A stretch of DNA of 64,000 bases, taken from assembly GCA_900175165.2 (NCBI GenBank), contig FWWN02000681.1:62001-126000 (forward strand), in the 5' to 3' direction. The stretch's first letter is position 1. Every line of letters begins with the position of its first letter. Positions 12,772 through 24,162 of this stretch are shown here, piece by piece. This DNA is from Rhizomucor pusillus (taxonomy: Eukaryota; Mucoromycota; Mucoromycetes; Mucorales; Lichtheimiaceae). The position numbers and the translations under genes were made by a program. Below the pieces are notes generated by a model. That model searched no databases. It worked only from the letters and a program-made list of their open reading frames with translations, and had not been told where the DNA came from.

Positions 12772-13131
12772 CTTCTCGGTAGATTTCCACACAGTATTTT
12801 TTAAAAAAAAATGTTGCATGCACTCCTTATTTTCCATTGTGTTTCTTTCTGTGTCATCATCTAGAAAAAGGGTTATATAGTCTATCCCGCAGAGTTGGCA
12901 TAATGAAACTAACACGGATTGCTGGTTACCTTCTTTGGAAACACGGCCACTCTTCGCTTCCAGGCATGATATTACACCCATTGGGCCTGCAAAAAACACC
13001 TTTTCCTGCTTCTGATAACTATACGGGAGAATTTTCCTCATATTTATACGAATTTTATTGATTCATCTTCATTGTTACTTATACAAAACGGGGCCCTATT
13101 TTGGGCTGCATTTCCCCCCACTGACCTCCAA
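12772..13131. other. intergenic region between PTH2 and ATG5
   Basis: Holds the 3' region of PTH2 and the upstream region of ATG5. A minus-strand open frame (13041-12757) shows no recognisable domain and I regard it as chance. Confidence 0.4.
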
Positions 13132-14349
13132 ATGGGAATGTCAGCTGCAATGCTGAAGGAGAAATCCCAGCACATGTCGTTGTTTGATACAGACGTTGCG
13201 AAATCCGTATGGAATGGGAAACTTCCCCTGGCCCTTTCCTTCGTTTCGGACGAAACCGCAGAGCTCAAAAAGGACGAGTACTTTGCTAAACCTATCCTCG
13301 TTTGTATCTGCCCTGTTCGAAATCTCGAGACACTTGCTTACAATCGCTCCAGATCGAGGCAGCGAGGCAATCCTACCTGCCCCAGCTGACAGAGCGACTG
13401 CGGCCTATACTTAAGAGTCTGCTTTCGGACCCAGATGATAATCGCACCATATGGTATGAGTACGATAATGAACCATTAAAATGGTAAGACGCAGCAACGT
13501 GACGCTTCCCAAGTATTGGAGAATAAATGTTTGATGGAGTCAGGCATTATCCGATAGGTCTTTTACATGACCTGCTTATGTATACGGATGAGAATACACG
13601 GCGGACACCACTGCCCTGGCGGATCAATATCCGTCTAACGAACTTTCCGACCGACAAATTGCTTAGGTCGCCGTCTGTGGAAGCAGCGCAGGATGCATTC
13701 ATGTCCATGATTAAAGAGGTAAAGCCATATTTTCGCTTTTTACTCCACGTTTGCTGTTGCAGGTACTTACGCGGAATGTAGGCAGATTTTCTTCGATATG
13801 GATCAACAAAGCGAGTAATGAACCTTTCCAAGAAGGATCAATCCCAGCTTTGGGAGTCTTTAACCAAAGGTATCAAGCGGCTCATGGTGATAATACGAAT
13901 GATTTGATATAATCTTTTCTTTATTATTGACCTACTTAGACTCCTACGACGACTATTGGGATGTCAACAAACGACTAATAAATGACGTAAACGGTCAAAC
14001 CTTGCGTAATATACCACTGCGACTTTATTTACCAGAACAGTGCCCGGTGATCCAGGAACCGGTGTCGTACACCAAAGCGGGTCAAGAAGGCAAGTCTAGC
14101 ATTTGCATACCAATCTCAGAAAGCGCTGACCATGTCACTGTAGATGATACTAGATCACTAGGCAGTGTGCTGAACGAAATATTGCCAGACGTATTTCCTC
14201 CTGACACACATGAGGCGCAAGCCCCGGCGTCGGTTGTCATTCACGGAATATCTATACCATTAGATACCCCTATAGCTTGGATGTCACAGAACATGTCCTT
14301 TGCTGACAATTTTCTGCACCTTGTAATTTGCAAAAGATCGTCAAAATGA
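13132..14349 (+). CDS. ATG5: autophagy protein ATG5
   Basis: 323-residue protein that is conjugated to ATG12 and, with ATG16, acts as the E3-like complex lipidating ATG8 on the phagophore. Exons: 13132-13299, 13353-13483, 13544-13718, 13782-13869, 13940-14349 (972 nt). Evidence includes WYEYDNEPLKWHYPIGLLHD, the conserved LPWRINIRLTNFP strand, and FMSMIKEADFLRYGS. The lysine in MIKEAD aligns with the ATG12 acceptor lysine (human Lys130). SLGSVLNEILP and the C-terminal PIAWMSQNMSFADNFLH follow. Start: two in-frame ATGs (13132 and 13138) are possible; the first is used. Convergent with the PUF gene. Confidence 0.95.
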
Positions 14350-14875
14350 AAGGAGCAGCTTTACTTGATGTGAAAGGTCTGCAATTTGGGCATAAGATTT
14401 GGTTTTTTTACCATGTGAGCATACATTTCCAAAGAGAGACTAAATTGTTCTAAGAGATACAAAAATAAAAGTAGTGAAGATTTTTAGAAAAAAAAATAGA
14501 AAGAGAAAAAGAAAAGTTCTTTAAAACGTATGTATACGAAAGGCTATACACATCCACGAGAAAGGGAGGTTAAGGGCAATACACATAAGATCTCTAGCCC
14601 GGTATTGAAGGCTAGAGAATAGAGATATAAGGTGAATGTACATTGAGAACAGGGTTCTCGTAACTAGAAATCACAACATCGGCCTCATGTACAGTGTGCC
14701 CGTGTCAAAAGGCACCTCCACATCTAGAAAGTGAGGAACAGTGGAAAAAGAATAAAAGAGAAGTAGTAGAGAGAAAGAAGTAGAGAGAGGGAAATTTGTA
14801 AAAATGTCCGTGCGTGTGCGTGTGCGTGTGCGTTATGAAGACAGAGAGTTAAAATAAGAAAGAGAGCAGGCCTTG
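14350..14875. other. convergent 3' region, purine-rich with a short tandem repeat
   Basis: Lies between the 3' ends of ATG5 and the PUF gene. The plus strand is A/G-rich (many AGAGA/GAAAG runs). No coding frame seen. Confidence 0.5.
14810..14833. repeat. (GTGCGT)4 microsatellite
   Basis: Four exact copies of a GTGCGT hexamer in the 3' flank of the PUF gene. Confidence 0.9.
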
Positions 14876-17800
14876 TTACGGGTTGTTTGTCTTCTTGTCT
14901 TTCTCGGTCGTTTGAGAACTGGCAGCATCAATGCTGGAAACGGAGGCGCCAGGTTCAGCGTCCGTTTCATTCTCGTTTGTACCAGTTTGGTTGATCATCT
15001 TTTCCACCTCTGTTGCATAAACCACGTTAGCTGATGCTTCTTTGCAAGCTCTCCACACAGTGCTTACTTAGCAATAGGTGACGGCCATAGGTGAAACGTT
15101 TTAACGATTGTAAGTGTGGTTTAATCCGTGAAAGCAGTATGTTCTTTTGCTCTTCATCGACGACATCCAGCATTTTTTGAACCACATAGTTCGCGTACTG
15201 GTCCTTCATCATCGTAGCCAGAGGCGACGATCCATCGGGCCGTAGCTGAAGAACTTCCTCAATGAGCTCTTGTCGCTCTTCTTTTGATCCAAAATCGACA
15301 CATTTCTCTACGACATTGCTAGCAAACTTGTGTTTGCTCAACGGCAAAACTTGTCCTTTGATTTTGTTGATGATAGCCGACTTATCAGCTGGTCTTCCTT
15401 TTTCCAGAATGTGCTGGATGACATAGTTGCCATACTGGTCTTGAACGAGCTGGTGCGTGCATCTATGAACTTCTTCGAGCAAAGGTTCCTGCAGTCATGC
15501 ATAAGTAATCATCTATCAAGACGATGCATAGATCTTGGTATTTACCGTCTGTGTAGTCGAGCAATGCTCAAACATTCGTTGTATAACTCTGCAACCATAC
15601 GGATGCGTTGCAAGATTGTATACTTGGCCGTGGAAACCATCAATGATAAATTGGATGTGCTGTGCTGGGACGCGTTCGATTGCCTACAAGACGCTGCAGT
15701 TAAATATTGTGTCCCTTTTTTATCAATCAAAATATCTCTGCATCGAACCTTTTGTATCACGTGGTTTCCGTTTTGATCCTTGATACATTTTAAGACACAG
15801 CCATCCAGTTCACGGACAAGCTTGGCTTGTTGCTCAGTGAGAACATGCTCAAGAGCCTGCGGGAAAATGTCGTGTCAGAAAAATTACTTTGACAACACGT
15901 GCACTTACAATGTTAAACGGAGAATTACCTTTTGCACGACGCGGCAACCATACATCTGCAGAGAAAGAGATACGACATGTCCTTCCATTTGGCGTGCCAA
16001 TACAGTCTTTTGAGCTTGATTGCCGTGCTCGAAGAATTTTTGAAGGACATAGTTGCCGAAAACATCTGTCATCAGCTGCAGCGCGTTTGGCAATACTTCT
16101 TCAAAGACCATTTGCTTCTCCTCACTGTTAGCCGTCTCCAGTTTTTGTTGAATAAATCGCGATCCATGCTGATCACCGCTGAATTCCACAACATGGCCGG
16201 CAATATCCTATCCATTTGCTAGTGTTAAGACACATCTTCATCAACACAGTCAGGATTCGTGCACATTTTTACCTTGAGTTCCATTTTCTTGTTCTTTGAA
16301 TTCTTGAATTCAGTTAGGAGACGACTCTGCATGCTGAGCGCCAACTCTTGCGAAGATTTCTTGGAACGAAGATGAGTATCAAGCAGTGGTGCTCCCCGCA
16401 ATAAATCCAGTCCTGATGGATCAGCCGCTCGCATATGTTGCTGTAATAAGAGTTGTTGTCGAGTGGCCAAGATCTGTTGCTGCTGCTGCAAAAGCAATTG
16501 TTGATGCTGTAACTGCAATGCCTGTAACTTTCTATCGTTCAAGCTGGCGAGCGAGTGATCAGGCAGAAGCATGCCTTGGTAATAGGCTGGATTTGTTCCT
16601 GCACGTCCAGTGAGCTGGTTGCCTTTATGTAACGGAATATATGATTAAAGATTTGCTTTAGGCAATTTCTGCCAATTTTACAAAATAGACTTACTCTGCA
16701 TTCCATATACTCCATCATATTCATTGTACGGTGTGCTGCGATGGATGTAAGGCTCGCTCATGTGGGAGCGGATGTTATCTCCTGCATCGCCCGACAAATC
16801 CAAACCAGATGGTAACCAAGGACCTGATAAGGACGTGTTCTGCATCGATCCAGGGACGTTGCCAAGCGTATCTGCATAGAGGGAAGTGCCTGAAGCAGAA
16901 GCAGCATTTGACCAAGCGCGACTAGCTTGTGGCAAAGAGTGCTTTTCCTTCAGTGTAATCCGATCAGTTTTTCTGGAAAGATCTATACCTGCAAATAAAG
17001 TTTGAAGTTACCTCTTTTCCGAAGGCTAGACCTCCAAATTGCTGCGTCATGTTTTCCACTGGGTCATCATATATGTTATACATCTTTCCGTAGAGCGGCA
17101 ATCCATTTGACGCAGGTGGAGTCGAGCTGGGTCGATTGGGTGGTGAATGACCTAATCGATGGGCTGGTGAAGAGGTCATGGCTCGAAAACCGTTCACGCC
17201 ACCAGTCTTAAGGTCAGAATCCTGATCCGTAGCAAAATGAAGAGCGGCTAAATGACTGCTTATCTCATCGCTGTTTACAAAATGCTGCCTGCCCATCATT
17301 GTCTGCCGGAGCGGGTGTTCTGCGTTGTAGTCGTCACCAAGTTCAGCGTTAGGACCCTTGTGAAGGGGCATTGATGATGTTCTATGAGTTTGTGGCCTTT
17401 GTAGGGTATCGAGTGGAAACATCTTCTCGGAAAGTCCCTTAAAGGTGCACATTTGTAAGTCATGCAATTATGCAGACGATGAAAATGTCTGTCCGCAAGC
17501 TAAACATACCTTGTATACATGCTTGCTGCTTCCGCCAGTTGCTCCGAAAGCCTGGTAAGATGATGTCTCGTCTCGTGGATCGTCAAAAGAGAATGTATCC
17601 AGGTTATTGGCAGAGCTCAATCCAGCAGGAGGTGTATTGACTAATGATGTGTGAATCAGTTACAAAGCATATCTGCACAGGAATCGGGGTATCTAACCTT
17701 GGTTTGTCAGTGGTCCTTGGCCGTAATCTTTCTCCCAAAGATTCCAAGCATGCATAGTCATCTGGAGACTCGGTTCTCGCTTTAAAATGTCAGAACCATC

Positions 17801-18177
17801 TTTCTCAAGAAGACCTTCCTTTGGTGGTGCACTGTTCGGTCTGAATGACGTCTGATCGTCCTGCAGATATGCATTATACGCACTCATTGCTGAAGCACTG
17901 TTCGGATCTTCTTTTCTATGATGAAGCAAGGCTGCAAACTATGATCCCAATGCATGTTAATATCAACTGTATGTATACTAGATTTCATGATCTCTCGAAT
18001 TTCTGTATCGCCAGCGTCTCTGCAAAAACCCCTGGTGCGTCCCAACCCCTGAATACGGATAACAAACAAAGGAGACTGTACCTGTTCTTGAGACGAAAAC
18101 TTTGCCTGAGGCTGATGTAAATCTGCCGCAAGCGCGTTTGGGGACGTTGACTGCCGTCCATCCAAGAGTTTTGACAT
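14876..18177 (-). CDS. Pumilio-type PUF RNA-binding protein
   Basis: Post-transcriptional repressor that binds mRNA 3' UTRs through eight PUF repeats. Exon 1 is 18177-18082 and exon 2 17938-17698. The N-terminal two thirds is low-complexity, with a Gln-rich block around 16440-16520. The C-terminal Pumilio homology domain (from about 16200 to 14980) starts [21 protein letters not shown]. The repeat-recognition triplets read, in order: SRxxQ, NYxxQ, CRxxQ, NHxxQ, CRxxQ, NYxxQ, SNxxE, NYxxQ. This matches the human PUM1 set and predicts a UGUA-N-AUA target. The last exon joins as HLLLKVEKMI, matching the usual domain end, followed by a polar tail. Some junctions in the N-terminal part are not resolved. 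Confidence 0.93.
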
Positions 18178-18502
18178 TGTGATGTAGTATTCCCAAAACT
18201 GTCGTGGTCAAGTTTCGAGATTGTCCTTTCAACAGTCAGAACAGCTAAGCTGGACTGATGCTTGCAAAGATGACAATCGGAACAAACCAAGTGGCAAGTG
18301 CGTGTGTGCGTGTGTGAAGCTTGAAGGTTCTTCCTCCGCTCGGGAGAAGAAAGGACAAGATCAAATCGCCGCACGCTGTTCTCAATCAGCATTTACAATT
18401 GCACAGCCCATCCACAATTACGTTTCTAGCTTTTATCCATAAGAACCAAGGGGAATTAAGCGGAACCATCTATGGTTTATTATCGTTACTATCTTAGTCA
18501 TA
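18178..18502. other. intergenic region between the PUF and esterase genes
   Basis: Upstream region of the PUF gene and 3' flank of the GDSL esterase gene. It contains a short TG/CG-rich stretch near 18298-18315. No coding frame recognised. Confidence 0.4.
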
Positions 18503-20077
18503 TTAACAATTGCTAGCTTTGTTGAGTTGCGCACTTATATCCTTTGCAAGCTGCTGGTGTACTGGGTACATAGGGTGGAGATCATCTATACAGCAAACGA
18601 GAAAAGTTTAGTCGATTCTTTAGCTGTAGTGTTGATTGTGCATAACCCATCATATCTTCTGCTTTGCACCGGCACTGTCTCCGCCTTTAAATCATCCTAC
18701 AGCACTTACTTAGCCAGAAATATCTGGTTGTGTTCCCAAAAAAAGAAGTGGATTAATGTTCGGAGCTGCGAACAATTTGAGCAAGTGCCACTTACTGATT
18801 AAGAGGCAAACAGCCATAATTTGCGTAATTGGTGTCAATATCAGGTTTACTGTAGTCGGCACAGTAACCAGTCGTATTTTTAATGCCATATTCTGCTGCG
18901 TGGTCCAAAATATAGCTGAAATACTGATGAGCATCCACAAACAAGACCGTCACGTCAAGATGCTTTGCGGAAAATTCTTGAGCAAACGACGACAGCTGTC
19001 GATTGAATAAAGAAACGCGCTTGCTGTGAAGTTCTTTGTTGCTCTCCCCGTCCGGTGTACGTTCAAGTGGTAAAACATTGATGAACATGAAGGTACGCAT
19101 GCCTTGTCCGTAGAGACGTTCCTGGTTTCGCAATAAGGAGCTTTAGTTGGTTATGTATGGATAATATTTTCCGGATTACTCACCACAAGGTTAAAATAAT
19201 TGGTAAGTACATCCTTGAATAGATTGGTAACGCTCATCTATGCGGCTTTTGTAAGCGAGTGTTTACGGCGGACCAGTTAGAGTTTTGGATATACGTACAT
19301 CATTTTGGTTCAATGACTGTCGGATATCGTTGATACTAAACCGGTACAGCTGTTTAGGCGACAATTTCTTGCTGAACACAAGTTACATCTACTGAGGCTT
19401 CTGCTTACCCAAACCAGATGGATGTGAGCGTGGTAAACGGTTCCCAGGCAACTGATGGTTTGATGTATTTTTCCCAGTTTTCAACTTGCTGCACAAAATC
19501 TATCACATACTCCTGAGAAGGCTGAATTAAGGAGGCATTGACTGTTGCTCCTCCGAATGCAAGATCGTAAAGTTGAGGACTGCACTTTTGAGGAAGTCCC
19601 TCGAAGCAATTAGTAAGATACATAATGTAATTCGGTCCATGCGCTGTACTCTACAACGAAACAGCCTGCGTGTTAAGTTGTGTGATAACTAATATTGCAT
19701 CTCTATAGTGCGTAATAATACTCACAGCATTAGCCTGGATGGGGTTATTAGTGACAGAATCGGGAGAGTTGAAATTGTCCCAGGTGAAGACAGATCCTGT
19801 TTTGCCAATAACGTTTGTAAACGAGTTACCGAACGCAAATCTATGAAAACAGGACAAGAAAACAATGTTTTAGCGGTGAGAGCTTTCATTTTTGAGGTTT
19901 CAATTTTGAGATCTACACTGTGGTTGTCTCCTTCCAACAAAAATCGTTATGCGCCAGTAATTTCATTGCCTGCATAGCACCTTGAGAAACATCACCAAGG
20001 ACTGGTAGAGAACTCGCTGGTAGGAGCAAGATAGAGATTATGGATGCGACAACAAGCGCAGGTCTTGATAATGCCAT
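18503..20077 (-). CDS. secreted GDSL/SGNH esterase (CE16-like)
   Basis: Predicted secreted SGNH-fold carbohydrate or lipid esterase. An N-terminal hydrophobic segment (LVVASIISILLLPASS) looks like a signal peptide. Block I reads FAFGNSFTNV (GNS in place of GDS). GGATVNASL is block II, the family's GIND block V is present, and the C-terminal HP motif lies in NDLHPMYPVH. The His-containing last exon reaches 18503 through a 14-nt microexon at 18710-18723 (residues YFWL), and both junctions keep phase. The first intron donor is less certain. The Asn at block I and the Asn three residues before the His are probably lineage variants rather than inactivation, but activity is not shown. Neighbouring P450 and GH85 genes are transcribed the same way, without evidence of co-regulation. 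Confidence 0.85.
18710..18723 (-). other. 14-nt microexon of the GDSL esterase gene
   Basis: ATATTTCTGGCTAA is flanked by CAACCAG upstream and GTAAGT downstream on the minus strand. It completes the Gln codon of the previous exon, adds Tyr-Phe-Trp-Leu, and leaves one base that forms Asn with the next exon, giving the family-like run FWLNDLHP. Confidence 0.75.
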
Positions 20078-20170
20078 TGATTATTCTTACAAAAAGTAGT
20101 TTGAAGTAGTTTAGGGTGTGGTGTTAGGGAGGATAAGCTTAAAACAATGAAGATAAGATGGTCGATCATA

Positions 20171-20180
20171 TTTATATATA
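20171..20180 (-). promoter_or_regulatory. TATA box of the GDSL esterase gene
   Basis: The minus strand reads CTATATATAAATA about 95 nt upstream of the ATG at 20077, a consensus TATA element at a usual distance. Function is inferred from sequence and position only. Confidence 0.5.
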
Positions 20181-20189
20181 GCTGCGTGA

Positions 20190-21350
20190 CTATGCAGGAA
20201 CAGCGGCGAAGACTGATGTTCTTGGAGTCAAGCTCTCAAGCATCCGTTGCATCCATTCCAATTGGTCATGGGTTACCTGTCTCTTCTACCAAGCTGACCT
20301 CATCGCTGTAGACCTTATAGTCTTTCACTTCCATTCCCAATTCTTCAGCTTTCAGTAGGAAGCGAAGGGCATGTTGACTTTTCTGTACGGTACAGAAGAA
20401 CCAAATGCCCGCTGCTGCAATAAATTATTGCTTCTCGGAGCTTCATCTCTTCTTTAGACAACGGCCTGGACGTGATACATTATTTTGTGCCACGAGGTTG
20501 GCACGCCACATATCGGTTGACTAGTTTGCATTAGAGTCCTGTTTACCGAAATGGATTATGGCTATGAATTTCTTCAGGCAATAAACTCGTCGCTTCCGCG
20601 TGGATGCTTTTGCTGACTGCAAATTTTCATCTGCTGAAGGCTCCAGGTTTTTCCGGCGGATGCTTCTCGAGCATGTACTACGTTCGTGCACCCCAATTAC
20701 CGAAATTTTCAGCGCGTGGATTGCCTGGAAATGACATTGTACCGCATAAGACCTTGTGCAATTTCATTTATGACTCGTCAGGGCAAGATACACGATTGCA
20801 CGCAAACGTTCCATAATGCGACAAGATCACCATACAGCCGGAAAGATGTTTCAGGAATATACATGCATATGCAATCTTTACATTTTAAAAATGAAACGCG
20901 GTACAATAACTATCTTCCTAAATTGCACATAGAATAAAGAATGGCGAGGCATACCTCCACAGACGCATCAAATAAGGCAGTGTCACGCGTACTTCGTCAC
21001 ATAGGGAAATGACTGTCCAATAGATCATAATAGATACATACTATTCACCGGATCACTGGGCTACAACTGTGAAATTGTCACGGAGAAATTCAGAGCAGTG
21101 TGGAGAATATATGACACAGAGCATTCATAAGACCACAAACGGTTGGTCACGATGAACGGTTTCTACGTAACAAAAGGTTTCACAAGCTTGTTCCTACTTG
21201 TCAGAGCACGAATGGACATCTGTAATTGTTGCTTTATCGAAACTGATTTTGCCATTTTTATACAATACATGGGCAACGGAGGGAGATGACACATGTTATA
21301 TGGGGAAATCTATATGCTCTTCTAAACTTCTAGCATTAATTGTGAGAGAA
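20190..21350. other. 1.2-kb region with no recognisable gene
   Basis: Between the esterase promoter and the 3' end of the P450 gene. Short open frames on both strands show no domains and no good splice structure. I see no repeat or RNA gene. Confidence 0.4.
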
Positions 21351-23392
21351 TTATTCGTTGCGACGTTTCATCAAGACTTTGAAGCTGTTCTTTTTAAGCT
21401 GCAGTGTCAAATACTGACGAACTTCCTTCGAGTCTTCCATTTCCTGCGGAATAGTCTTGAAATCATAATGCTTCACCAGAGTCGCCAAGGAAATGCGCAT
21501 TTCTTGCATAGCAAAGTTCTTGCCAATACAATTGCGTGAACTATATAAAACTAACAGTCAGATATTACAATTCTGAATGAAATAGATGTTGTAACTTACC
21601 CAGCGCTGAAAGGATAGTAGGCATCCATCTCAGGAGCAGGATCAGCACCTTCGAGCCATCGCTCCGGCATGAATTCTTTGGGATTCTTCCAATATTCAGG
21701 GCTCATTTGGGCGGTGTAGACACTACAGTTGACACGTGTCTAATGCAAAATAAACTGGATACTGCTTCCATTATCTCTTATGTAGAAATATGACTTACTC
21801 CCTTAGGAACAAAGAGCTTTCCAGCAAGTACGACGTCCTTGTCAGCGATTCGATCAATGCCTCCAGTTCCAATCCAATCGATACGCAAAGTTTCGTTGAT
21901 GACAGCGTTGAGGTAAGGTAAATGCTTAAGTTGTTCGTGTTTGAATACCTCTCCCTTTTCCAAGGGCACTTGGTCGACTTCAGCGCGCAATTTGGCCAAT
22001 TTGTCAGGCTGGCGGAGAAGCTCGATCAAGGCAAAACCACTCGTGTTGCTAGTTGTTTCAGAACCAGCTACAAGGAAAAGAACGGTTTCGCTGGCGATAG
22101 CATCGGCTGTGAGACGATCTTCATCGCTGGCAGCGTGCTGTGTATCAATCAAAATTTGGAGGATATCGTTGCGTCTAGCAGACTCGCCTCCAGCGAGACG
22201 TTCGAGAATAACTTCTTTCATGAACTGAACACAAGATTAGTTTGTTTCAATAGATACTAATTTCGATAGCATGCACTCCTTTTACCTGTTGTAATTTTTG
22301 TCGATCAGTGGGGTAAAGTGTGGAAGGCAACTTGGTCAGGAGAGGTGCGATGACCGGGTCTTGCATGAGCTGCGTGTTATAAGTTAGCCAAATACTTGAG
22401 CATCTAGAGTTTCATTCAAGACGTACATATTGGTTGGTCTTCATGGCATCGTTGATAGTACGGGGCACCAGATGGTCCTTGTTTTCAATCATGTTGAATG
22501 TGCGGCCAAAGGCAGTTTCGCCAATGATATCAAGTGCAAGGCATTGGAAAAGTACCCACATATCGACAGTTCCATATCCATCAGGGTTCTTCGTCTCCTT
22601 GATGTCGCTGTCAATCTTGCGAATGAAATTTTTGGTCATTTCATCCATGAAAGGCTCCAAAGATCCCAGGTATTTCATAGAAAAGGCGGGAGAAACGACG
22701 CGTCTCTGGGGTAAGAAACAAAACGTTAATACCATTGCTTCTATGAGAGATGTATCCAAACAGTACATACTCGCTGTTTATGGAAAATTTTGTCTCGCGT
22801 GCTGAACATGGTCTTCTTGTTGCCACCCACTACAACGATATTATATGAGTAACACATGCTGCGTCGTGCTAAAATATCATACCGGCAAGATTGTCGTAGT
22901 TGGGTGCTTTTTGGAGATCATCCTTGACCAGAATCTGCTTCAACATATCCTTGTCTGCAATCGAAATGTAACTTGGTCCAAGACGAACAATGGGTCCATA
23001 TTTCTCGTGGTAGTCTCTGAGTTTCTCCCAACTATATAAAGCTAATAAGCTTTCCGAATTTTCGGTACCACGTATGTTTCTTAACTTACGCGGTGCCGAG
23101 GGGCTTATCAAGGTTAGCCTTGCGGATTCTGAAGAACTTGCCGTAAAACGGGCCAGGAATGGAGCTCAAGGGGCTAAAATATGCGTCATACAGTTTCTAA
23201 AAGTCATCCAGAGTGAATATCTCTTTTCTGTTGCAAGAAGAGGTCACGGGTATATACCGATGTAACGTAGTAGGTTGCCACGGTGATAGACACAGCCTTG
23301 CCGATTCGTTCAAGGCCTTGCTTGTTCGATAGAGCTTCAACGACACGGTGAGCTGAGGTTTCAATTGTATTTGTGATTTGTGACAGATCCAT
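21351..23392 (-). CDS. cytochrome P450 monooxygenase
   Basis: Heme-thiolate monooxygenase, probably ER-anchored by an N-terminal hydrophobic segment (KAVSITVATYYVTS). Exon 1 is 23392-23258 and exon 2 23196-23090; a third starts at 23031. Landmarks in order: proline hinge LSSIPGPFYG, helix C region HKQRRRVVSPAF, I-helix oxygen-binding AGSETTSN, K-helix ETLR (ExxR), PERW, and the heme loop FSAGSRNCIG with the cysteine ligand. All invariant residues I can check are present, so it should be functional. The subfamily and substrate are not identified. Fungal P450s of this type act in secondary metabolism, lipid or xenobiotic oxidation. Confidence 0.93.
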
Positions 23393-24162
23393 AGCCGTTT
23401 GAGAGAAAAGAACGACGAAAGTTTGCTGATCCCCTGCGCGTGTGCTTTTTTAAACGCTTTCATGATGGAAATCAATTTTTGTTCGGTTATACCAAAGCTC
23501 CGCTGACCCTCAAGATACAGCTGTCAAAGCCATGCAGTAGCACAAGGCGATCATTCATATGATTTGTCCACATTATGGATGGTGTATGCATAATCTTCTC
23601 CTATTGCTAGAATTTAGTCTTAAAGGTCATACCGAAATAAATTAAGAATGAAGAATTCGATGGCATTCAATGATCGGCCTTGCTTGCTGCAGGAAGCAAA
23701 GGATAAACCTTCGGAAACCCCATAGAACAGACTCCGCCGTGTACTGCAATGGCATCCTCGTCTGACATCTGGCAAAATGCGTCGCCGAGAAAATTCTGCT
23801 TACACATATGCGCTTATGCCAATTCTTTATCCCTTAAATGATATCATTGCTAACCATATTCCTGGAATCAAGAATGGAGAGGATAATGCCTGGCAATTGT
23901 CTAGCATTAAATGTATCATCCGCTTTCCCAATTCGCTCAATCCCAAGTAGCTAAGCACTCTATCCGCGTTCCTGGACTCTATTGCTGGTTTAAGTAGCCT
24001 AGCTGAATCTATCGTAAGCAATGTATTTGTTTGCTGATTTTCAATCGGGCAGGGTATCCGAAGAATTTTGCGGGATATTACCCAAATACCATGAAAAAAA
24101 AAATTGGAACTTCCATTTGGATATACTTTGATGAGCATGAATTAAATGAAGATGACGATGAA
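23393..24162. other. intergenic region between the P450 and GH85 genes
   Basis: Upstream of the P450 gene and downstream of the GH85 gene. A minus-strand open frame at 24138-23827 has no recognisable domain and no support as a gene. Confidence 0.4.

Noticed and set aside
23827..24138. 103-residue minus-strand frame between the P450 and GH85 genes
   Set aside because: No recognisable domain and no splice structure.
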